Below, in pieces: positions 5,790 to 11,261 of a stretch of 11,261 nt of DNA; the stretch's first letter is position 1; each line of letters begins with the position of its first letter. Origin of the DNA: Galactobacter sp. (lineage in GTDB: Bacteria > Actinomycetota > Actinomycetes > Actinomycetales > Micrococcaceae); assembly GCF_022712295.1 (NCBI RefSeq), contig NZ_JALAGT010000143.1:1-11261 (forward strand), given 5' to 3'. A program made the position numbers and the translations under genes. Below the pieces are notes generated by a model. The model was given only the letters and a program-made list of their open reading frames with translations. It ran no database searches and was not told where the DNA came from.

Positions 5790-6943
5790 CGGAGCACGAA
5801 TCCGGGCACCAGCTCGTCCCACGGGTCCACCACGAACTCGTGGCGTCCCGTCAGATGCGCGGTACCGGTGACCTGCGGCGTCACCGTCGTTGTCTCGACG
5901 CCGTTCACGGTCACCGAACCGGTCTCCACGGCAAGCGCCGTGAAGTGTGATCCTACGATGGAGGCGTGCAGTAGCGTTTCCCCCTCACCCAGCACGCCAC
6001 GAGCCGTGAGCGCGGCGACACGGGAACTGGTGCCGGAGCCGCACGGGGAGCGGTCCACCTCGCCGTCGGCGAAGATCGTGACGTTGCGTTGGTACACGTC
6101 CGCGCTGCTCTCGGCGGGCGCGGGGCCCAGGTCCTCGAAGAGGATGGTGCCGTAGATGCCACTGAGGCGATCGTCGAGGGGGTGCCGGGCCACTTCGGTG
6201 TCGTTGAGAGCCCATTTGATCTCGCGGCCCAGGCTGATGAGCTCGTGGTGATTGTCCGGGGTGATGGTGAGGCCCACGGTTGCTGCGTCGAGGTGGGCGT
6301 AGATCGCGCCCCCATAGACCACATCCACGGTGAGCTCGCCTCGGGAGGTGGTCACGGGGACGTCCTGCGCCAGGACGTACGAGGGGACGTTGACGAAGTC
6401 CACGTGCGTCACGCGCGGCGGCATGTCATGCCCGACGGCGGAGCCCGCCTCGGCGATGCCCGTCGCCTGCGGCGCGGCCTCGGTCGGTATCCGGGTTGCC
6501 TCCGTGTGGACGCGGGCGGTGACGCGTCCGGAGGGGACGTCGATCACGACGTCGGTGACGCCGCTGGGGTCTGGGCTGATGCGGCCGGATTCGATGGCCC
6601 AGGCTCCCAAGGCGATGGTGCCGTGGCCACAGGCGGTGGAGAAGCCGTCCTTGTGCCAGAAGAGCACTCCGAGGTCGGCGCCGGGTTCAGGGTCAACGAG
6701 GAATCCGCCGTACATGTCGGCGTGGCCACGGGGTTCGAAACAGAGGATCTCCCGGATGCGTTGGATCTCCGGGGAGGCGATCGCGCTCACGCGCTTGGTG
6801 GGGACATCCGCCCCGGCGGGTTCCATAGGGAGGGACTCCACGATCCGAAAGGGTTCACCGCCCGTGTGGTAGTCGGTGCAGACATAGGTCTCGAGGGCCG
6901 GGACGGAGGCGATGGGGTGAGTCACGTCGCTGGGGAAGGTCAT
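5786..6943 (-). CDS. Proline racemase / 4-hydroxyproline epimerase family enzyme
   Basis: A 385-residue enzyme of the proline racemase family. HTGGEP lies at residues 26-31. The first catalytic motif is ACGHGTIA with Cys105 and the second is DRSPCGSGTSSR with Cys301. Both cysteines are present, so a two-base racemase or epimerase is expected. The related trans-3-hydroxyproline dehydratases carry Thr at the second site. Likely substrates are proline or hydroxyproline; the sequence does not decide between them. The ATG at 6943 is preceded by GGAG at only 2 nt, which is tight; the frame stays open upstream to 7018 with other possible starts, so the N-terminus is uncertain. A TAAATA at 6987-6982 could be the -10. 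It follows the LysR gene by about 150 bp and overlaps the permease gene by 4 bp. Confidence 0.88.
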   Translation of the reverse strand: MTFPSDVTHPIASVPALETYVCTDYHTGGEPFRIVESLPMEPAGADVPTKRVSAIASPEIQRIREILCFEPRGHADMYGGFLVDPEPGADLGVLFWHKDGFSTACGHGTIALGAWAIESGRISPDPSGVTDVVIDVPSGRVTARVHTEATRIPTEAAPQATGIAEAGSAVGHDMPPRVTHVDFVNVPSYVLAQDVPVTTSRGELTVDVVYGGAIYAHLDAATVGLTITPDNHHELISLGREIKWALNDTEVARHPLDDRLSGIYGTILFEDLGPAPAESSADVYQRNVTIFADGEVDRSPCGSGTSSRVAALTARGVLGEGETLLHASIVGSHFTALAVETGSVTVNGVETTTVTPQVTGTAHLTGRHEFVVDPWDELVPGFVLR

Positions 6944-7094
6944 GACTCCATGATGATGGTCAGCACCCCTGCCGGTCAGCATATTTACGCCAACCACATG
7001 CAATAGTTCAGGGCTCACCGCCAGCGCCCGGGGCGGATGGCGCTTTGGTCCGGTTCGGGGACCTGACCGATGCGTCGGTGCGGGCGAGCACCAC

Positions 7095-8006
7095 TCAGGC
7101 GGTCTCCTGCGCGATCCGTTCCAAGACGGCGAGCGCCTCGTCCACCCTGCGTACCCGTCGTGACGTCGGTGCCGTCAACGCCACCACGGCGTTCTTCGGC
7201 AGAGCATCGGCCAGCGGCAGGTAGGCCACTTGCCGCCCGTCGAAGGCCTCGCCCGTGTGCGGCACGGAATTCACCACAGAAAAGGCGAGCCCGCGCGCCA
7301 CCAGCCCGCGTATGGTCTCCGCAGAGGAGGACCGCCACGCGACCTCCGGCCGCTCACCCAAGTCCCCCAAGGCTTCCATCAACAGATCCTCGGTGGGCGG
7401 CAACAAGGGCATCACGGCCCGCATACCTGCCAGGTCACCGACGCGCACCGTTGTGTGCCCGGAGAGCACCAATGGATGATCTGCGGCGAGCATGGCGTGA
7501 GGCACCACGGGTGCAAGTCGATGCAGGTGGAGGTCATCACCGGCTTGCCGTGAATAGGCCAGGGCAATGTCGATGCGCCCCTCCCTCACGCCGTCCTGCA
7601 GGTGGATCGGAGTCCCCTCAGCCAACACCAGCTCTACATCCGGCCACACCCGCGTGAAGTGTTCCGCCAACGGCGGGAACATCCTGGCTGCCAGTTGCTG
7701 CGCGCAGCCCACGGTGAGACGACCACGCAGCTGCGTGGCGGCATCGGTGGCCACGTCGGTGGCCCTGTCCACGGCGTCGAGCACTTCCCTCACCTCTGCG
7801 GCGAAGGCGCGGCCGGCCGCCGTCGGCACCGCCCTCCGAGCTGGACCGTGCACCAGCAAGTCCACGCCCAGAGATTTCTCAAGGGCGGCGACGGCCTGGG
7901 ATACCGTCCCCTGCGCCACAACTTCCGCCGCGGCCCCGCCGGCCACCGAGCCGTGCTCCACCGTGGCCAAGAAATACCTTGCCTGACGCAGCGTCCAATC
8001 CGCCAT
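7095..8006 (-). CDS. LysR family transcriptional regulator
   Basis: A 303-residue LysR-type regulator. The N-terminal winged helix-turn-helix covers about residues 1-60, with the recognition-helix region TVSQAVAALEKSLGVDLLV near 34-52 and PTAAGRAF after it. The effector-binding domain (periplasmic-binding-protein fold) begins at LRGRLTVGC (about 93-101) and runs to about 295. Proteins of this family bind a small molecule, often the substrate or an intermediate of the pathway they control, and usually regulate a divergent gene. Here that target would be the metallo-beta-lactamase-fold hydrolase, with the downstream epimerase and permease on the same strand as further candidates. The ATG at 8006 has GAGGTG 5 nt upstream, and TTGACG at 8044-8039 could be its -35. 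Confidence 0.93.
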   Translation of the reverse strand: MADWTLRQARYFLATVEHGSVAGGAAAEVVAQGTVSQAVAALEKSLGVDLLVHGPARRAVPTAAGRAFAAEVREVLDAVDRATDVATDAATQLRGRLTVGCAQQLAARMFPPLAEHFTRVWPDVELVLAEGTPIHLQDGVREGRIDIALAYSRQAGDDLHLHRLAPVVPHAMLAADHPLVLSGHTTVRVGDLAGMRAVMPLLPPTEDLLMEALGDLGERPEVAWRSSSAETIRGLVARGLAFSVVNSVPHTGEAFDGRQVAYLPLADALPKNAVVALTAPTSRRVRRVDEALAVLERIAQETA

Positions 8007-8018
8007 CGGACCACCTCA

Positions 8019-8044
8019 TCAAATTTGTTGAAGATATACGTCAA
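8019..8044. promoter_or_regulatory. Candidate LysR operator in the divergent LysR-hydrolase region
   Basis: Three tetranucleotide half-sites alternate in orientation: TCAA (8019-8022), TTGA (8028-8031) and TCAA (8041-8044). They make TCAA-N5-TTGA and TTGA-N9-TCAA inverted pairs. The second pair encloses an AT-rich core (AGATATACG) and overlaps the candidate LysR -35. LysR-type regulators bind short interrupted dyads at such positions. The half-sites are short, so the call rests mostly on location. Confidence 0.35.
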
Positions 8045-8150
8045 GAACTTTCGCTATACCAATGATGTGCGTCAGGCCACACTTGTACAAGTCGAAGCCA
8101 CCGGCCTCGCCGATTTCACCTCCCCGAAGCCATTCACCCGCAGGAGCCGC

Positions 8151-9209
8151 ATGTCCTCCCCTACCGAGTTCACCTCCACCGAATCCGCCCCCAACGCGTC
8201 CGCCCCGGCACCACACATCGTCACCCTGGGGACCGCCGGAGGGCCCCGCTGGTGGATGGGACGAGACCCCGCACGTGCCGGAATCTCGACCGCCGTGGTG
8301 GTCGGTGATCGCTGGTATCTCGTGGACGTCGGCTACGGATCCGGACGCCAGATCGGGCAGGCAGGTCTGGACCTGGACCGGCCGGGCGGCGCGTTCATCA
8401 CCCACCTGCATTCCGACCACACCATCGACCTTCCCTCGGTCATGATCTTTGGGCTCTACGAGCTGCTGGGAGAACGCGGCGGCACGCGCATCCCGGTCTA
8501 CGGGCCTGGAGATCGTGGGATGCTGCCTCCGGTGTCTCCCCGCGCGATCACCCCTCCGAGGCCCGCGGCTCCCGAGAATCCGACGCCCGGAGTCACGGGG
8601 CTCATGGAGGGCATCGTGGCGGCCTATGCCACGGACTTGAATGACCGCATCATGGACTCCCTGCGTCCCGGCCCGCTGCAGCTGTTCGAACCGCGCGACA
8701 TCGCTCTGCCAGAGGACATCGGCTACCACCCCAACGAGAACCCGACGCCGACGATGGAGCCGTTCACGATCTTCGAGGACGACCTCGTGAAGGTCACCGC
8801 TATCTTGGTGGCGCACCCTCCCATCGCGCCGGCCTTCGCCTTCCGCTTCGACACGGCTGGCGGGTCGGTCACCATCTCCGGCGACACCTGCGAACACGCC
8901 AACACCGCACGCCTGGCACAGGGCTCGGACCTCCTGCTTCATGAGGCCATCGACTTCGACTGGGTGGAGGAAACCTACGAGGGCGCCCCCACCGAGGGTG
9001 CGCTCGCGGCTCGCGACCACCACTACAAGTCCCACACATCCGTGCAGGGTGCCTGCAGCATCGCGGACCAGGCCGGCGTGGGTCGCCTGGCTCTGCACCA
9101 CATCGTCCCCGGACACGCCGACGACTCGGTGTGGGCCGTGGGCAACGACCTCCTCCCGGGACGATTCCTGGTGCCGAACGACCTGGACGTCCTCCCCCTC
9201 AGGCCGTAG
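8151..9209 (+). CDS. Metallo-beta-lactamase-fold hydrolase (RNase Z-like subgroup)
   Basis: A 352-residue metal-dependent hydrolase. The zinc motif HxHxDH is HLHSDH at residues 85-90. His222 (AHPPIAPAFAFRF) and Asp245 (SGDTC) fit the third and metal-bridging ligands, and HHIVPGH at 316-322 supplies the final histidine. The layout resembles RNase Z-like and arylsulfatase/lactonase-type MBL proteins. A tRNA-processing role is unlikely because the gene sits in a LysR-controlled accessory module. It has no signal peptide and should be cytoplasmic. The ATG at 8151 has GGAG 4 nt upstream; the same frame is open much further upstream but would run antisense through the LysR gene. The substrate is unknown; a cyclic ester or amide is plausible from the neighbourhood. 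Confidence 0.88.
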   Translation: MSSPTEFTSTESAPNASAPAPHIVTLGTAGGPRWWMGRDPARAGISTAVVVGDRWYLVDVGYGSGRQIGQAGLDLDRPGGAFITHLHSDHTIDLPSVMIFGLYELLGERGGTRIPVYGPGDRGMLPPVSPRAITPPRPAAPENPTPGVTGLMEGIVAAYATDLNDRIMDSLRPGPLQLFEPRDIALPEDIGYHPNENPTPTMEPFTIFEDDLVKVTAILVAHPPIAPAFAFRFDTAGGSVTISGDTCEHANTARLAQGSDLLLHEAIDFDWVEETYEGAPTEGALAARDHHYKSHTSVQGACSIADQAGVGRLALHHIVPGHADDSVWAVGNDLLPGRFLVPNDLDVLPLRP

Positions 9210-9301
9210 CCCACGCCCGACGTCCGAGTACCGAGTTTGAGACCGCATTCGCGCTCGCTTGTGCAGCCCGTTGCCATCATGCATGTCACGGAGACTGTCG
9301 C

Positions 9302-9313
9302 GCCGGCGCCGGC
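9302..9313. repeat. 12-nt GC palindrome before the XRE-cupin gene
   Basis: GCCGGCGCCGGC is a perfect palindrome ending 35 nt before the GTG chosen as the start of the XRE-cupin gene. It could be an autoregulatory site. It is made only of GCCGGC-type sequence, which is common in GC-rich DNA, so confidence is low. Confidence 0.2.
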
Positions 9314-9348
9314 ACCGGCAAAGCCCAGCCCTGTGCGAAGATGACCAT

Positions 9349-9888
9349 GTGCTCGGAGAACGAATTCGTCAGCGACGTAAAGATCTTGGCCTGACAGCGC
9401 AGGCCCTGGCCAGTGATGCAGGGATCTCTGCAGCGCAGATCAGTCAGATCGAACGCGGCCATTCCGATCCAAGCCTCGAGTCCCTCCGGCGCATCGCCAA
9501 GTCGTTGGCGATCCCGCTGTTCGATCTTTTCACCGACCAGGAGAATGAGACCGTAAAGGTGGTCCGCGAGGATCGCCGTATGAAGATCCGCTCCCCGCAC
9601 GGGGAGATCATGTATCAGCGGATTTCTCCGGCCGGAGGCAGGCTGGAAATGCTCGCCGGGGAACTGGCTCCCGGTGGTCACTCCAGCCAGAAACCGTGGA
9701 GTCACGCCCCAAGCGAAGAATGCGTGCTCGTGACCCAAGGTGAGTTGACCCTCGAGGTCGACGGCGAAGACCATCTCCTGGCGGCGGGGGACAGCGCCTA
9801 TTTCGCCTCCAGTCGTCCCCACCGTTTCCTGAACCGCACAAAGGAAACCGTGCGGTTCATACTTTCGGTGTCCCCACCCAGCTACTGA
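9349..9888 (+). CDS. XRE family transcriptional regulator with C-terminal cupin domain
   Basis: A 179-residue regulator with a helix-turn-helix of the XRE/Cro type at about 2-60 (LGERIRQRRKDLGLT, then QISQIERGHSDPSLESL) and a cupin_2 barrel at about 95-172 (ECVLVTQGELTLEVDG, GDSAYFASSRPHRF). The cupin domain in this family is thought to sense a small ligand, and such regulators often sit beside amino-acid, polyamine or organic-acid transport and degradation genes. GTG at 9349 is preferred because GAAGA lies 7 nt upstream and the HTH begins at the usual distance. The frame stays open upstream to a TTG at 9259 and an ATG at 9283, which would add an Arg-rich extension of unlikely composition. 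The NhaC-type gene follows by 156 bp on the same strand and is the most likely target. Confidence 0.88.
   Translation: MLGERIRQRRKDLGLTAQALASDAGISAAQISQIERGHSDPSLESLRRIAKSLAIPLFDLFTDQENETVKVVREDRRMKIRSPHGEIMYQRISPAGGRLEMLAGELAPGGHSSQKPWSHAPSEECVLVTQGELTLEVDGEDHLLAAGDSAYFASSRPHRFLNRTKETVRFILSVSPPSY
9830..9859 (+). repeat. 10-bp perfect stem-loop inside the 3' end of the XRE-cupin gene
   Basis: TGAACCGCAC (9830-9839) and GTGCGGTTCA (9850-9859) pair perfectly around a purine-rich 10-nt loop, ending 29 nt before the stop codon. A short TACTTTC follows. It may stabilise or terminate the mRNA ahead of the transporter gene. The codons form the conserved end of the cupin domain, so chance pairing is possible. 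Confidence 0.4.
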
Positions 9889-9954
9889 GTACGAGACTCT
9901 GCCGGTACTGCATCGAGCGAAACCTATCCTCAAACGCAAGTTTCTTCATCTCTA

Positions 9955-9983
9955 TTGAAGTCGAGTTCAGTCTGAGTTAACTT
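9955..9983 (+). promoter_or_regulatory. Candidate promoter of the NhaC-type gene with operator-like repeats
   Basis: TTGAAG (9955-9960) and TAACTT (9978-9983) are separated by 17 nt, a good sigma-70-type spacing. The palindrome TCAG-T-CTGA (9967-9975) lies in the spacer, and CTTCA (9944-9948) is an inverted copy of TGAAG (9956-9960) overlapping the -35. The predicted leader of about 55 nt contains a further GTGTG/CACAC pair (9986-9990, 10005-10009). This is where the XRE-cupin regulator would be expected to act. Confidence 0.5.
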
Positions 9984-10044
9984 TGGTGTGCGCACGCTCT
10001 GTGCCACACGCCACATCCGGCGTCACCGAACCAAAGGTTTGCTC

Positions 10045-11261
10045 ATGACAGAACGGGACACCCCCACCCTGACGTTCCGGGTCGGACTCTTCGGAGCCTT
10101 CATCGCCCCCATCATCTTCGTCATCTCCACGATCTTGTTCTTTGTGGTCTTCCGCGCGTTCGACATGAATGCGTTGACTGCGGCCGCACTCGTCGGCCTC
10201 TTCGTCGCCGCGATGTTCGCTCGCAACTACTCACACTTCTGGGACTCTGCGTTCAGGGGAGTCGCCTCCCCAACATCGGTCACCCTGATCATGCTGCTGT
10301 TCTCGATCGGCCTGACCTCCTCCATGATCAAGGCCAGCGGCATCTCGGAGGGCTTCATCTGGCTCTCCCTCTCCACCGGTGTCCACGGCGGGCTCTTTAT
10401 CGCCATCACGTTCGCGGCCGTCTGTGCCATCGCCATGGCCACAGCATCTTCCCTTGGCACCATGTTCACAGCGTTCCCGATCTTCTACCCTGCCGGTGTG
10501 ATCCTCGGCGCCGATCCTGCTCTGCTGGCCGGCGCCATCCTCTCGGGCGCGCTCTTCGGGGACAACCTGGCCCCGATCTCCGACTCCACGGTCATCTCCT
10601 CCACCACTCAGCGCTATCGCACCAAGCAGGGCACCGCCGAGGTTCCGGGTGTCGTGGGGCAGCGCGTGAAGTACTCTCTTCCCACCGCCGCCATAGCCTT
10701 CCTGCTCTTCCTCGGAATCGGCTCCCTGGTCTCCCCCGGTTCCGATGCAGTCTCCAACGTGCAGACCTCCGACTACTCAGCTCGAGGGCTGTGGATGATC
10801 GTTGCTGTGGTCGTTCTGCTCGCAACCGCTATCCTCACCCGCAATATTTTCAAGGCGGTCGCGGCCGGACTCGTCAGCGGTACCGTGGTCGGTTTGCTAT
10901 CCGGTTGCCTCAGACCTCATAACATCGTCGGTGTCGAGGACGACCAGATAACAGGTTTCTTCATTGACGGCGTGGCGGGGATCCTGCCGATCATCGGTTT
11001 GAACATCGGTATCTTTGCGATGCTCGGCATCCTGGAGCATGCAGGCGTCATGGACAGGCTCGTGGGAGCCATCATGAACAGCGGTTGGATCACCACGCCA
11101 CGCCGCGCGGAACTGGCCATCCAGACTGGAACACTTGCCACCACCGCACTCTTCGCAGGCGTGAATGGCCCGTCCATGCTGGTCTTCGGGCCCATCGCAG
11201 ACCGGATCGGCGCCAAAGTCGGACTGCACCCATATCGCCGCGCCAACGTCATGGACTGCAC
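10045..11261 (+). CDS. NhaC family Na+/H+ antiporter, 3' end beyond the window
   Basis: The frame is open from ATG at 10045 to the window edge, giving 405 residues with no stop, so the gene is cut by the window. The protein is a multi-pass membrane protein. The family motif GDNLAPISDST lies at residues 172-182 (compare G-D-K/N-x-x-P-x-S-D in NhaC), preceded by the T/S-rich half-loop TASSLGTMFTAFP near 141-153. NhaC-type proteins exchange Na+ for H+ or couple ions to organic substrates such as malate or lactate (MleN-like members). AAAGG at 10033-10037 is a good ribosome binding site 7 nt before the ATG. It follows the XRE-cupin regulator. Whether it serves ion homeostasis or carries an organic acid cannot be told from the part seen. 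Confidence 0.88.
   Translation, partial: MTERDTPTLTFRVGLFGAFIAPIIFVISTILFFVVFRAFDMNALTAAALVGLFVAAMFARNYSHFWDSAFRGVASPTSVTLIMLLFSIGLTSSMIKASGISEGFIWLSLSTGVHGGLFIAITFAAVCAIAMATASSLGTMFTAFPIFYPAGVILGADPALLAGAILSGALFGDNLAPISDSTVISSTTQRYRTKQGTAEVPGVVGQRVKYSLPTAAIAFLLFLGIGSLVSPGSDAVSNVQTSDYSARGLWMIVAVVVLLATAILTRNIFKAVAAGLVSGTVVGLLSGCLRPHNIVGVEDDQITGFFIDGVAGILPIIGLNIGIFAMLGILEHAGVMDRLVGAIMNSGWITTPRRAELAIQTGTLATTALFAGVNGPSMLVFGPIADRIGAKVGLHPYRRANVMDC

Noticed and set aside
7602..8150. A long N-terminal extension of the MBL hydrolase frame.
   Set aside because: It is antisense to the LysR gene and has no domain similarity, while a ribosome binding site and ATG at 8151 give a normal start for the family.
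10897..11261. Two minus-strand frames of 110-114 codons at the right edge.
   Set aside because: They are antisense to the NhaC-type gene, which is open through the whole region and carries family motifs.

Overview
The window is high-GC bacterial DNA from an actinobacterium, most likely one of the Micrococcales. Three things support this: an Lsr2 nucleoid protein, an actinobacterial GuaB1-type IMP dehydrogenase/GMP reductase family enzyme, and several genes whose start codon lies 6 nt after a TANNNT -10 hexamer with no Shine-Dalgarno, as in leaderless actinobacterial transcripts. I see no tRNA, rRNA, CRISPR array, transposase or integrase. It reads as chromosomal DNA: a housekeeping-like left half and a metabolic or transport accessory right half.

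Left part (1-4700): a TauE/SafE permease (minus) diverges from guaB1 (plus) across 85 bp that hold two leaderless-type -10 hexamers around a central 12-nt palindrome. Next comes a cytoplasmic class C beta-lactamase-like serine hydrolase (plus), with two abutting 12-nt palindromes in its upstream region. It converges on an acylphosphatase (minus) across a short hairpin-rich junction. A 315-bp intergenic stretch (3899-4213) holds a strong 18-bp stem and several smaller inverted repeats, and separates the acylphosphatase from lsr2 (minus). The Lsr2 protein has about 10 extra residues just before its DNA-binding RGR motif. Its upstream region is AT-rich and contains a perfect DnaA box.

Right part (4758-11261): on the minus strand, a LysR regulator is followed by a proline racemase/hydroxyproline epimerase family enzyme with both catalytic cysteines. 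This overlaps by a GTGA junction a BASS/Acr3-like permease. Divergently on the plus strand, across a region with TTGA/TCAA half-sites, lies an RNase Z-like metallo-beta-lactamase-fold hydrolase. It is followed by an XRE-cupin regulator and the first 405 residues of an NhaC-type antiporter, which runs off the right edge.

My reading, which is inference, is that LysR, epimerase, permease and MBL hydrolase form one divergent catabolic module for a chiral amino or imino acid (or a derivative), and that the XRE-cupin protein controls the adjacent NhaC transporter. The epimerase coupling suggests that the 'arsenic resistance' label such permeases often receive would be misleading here.
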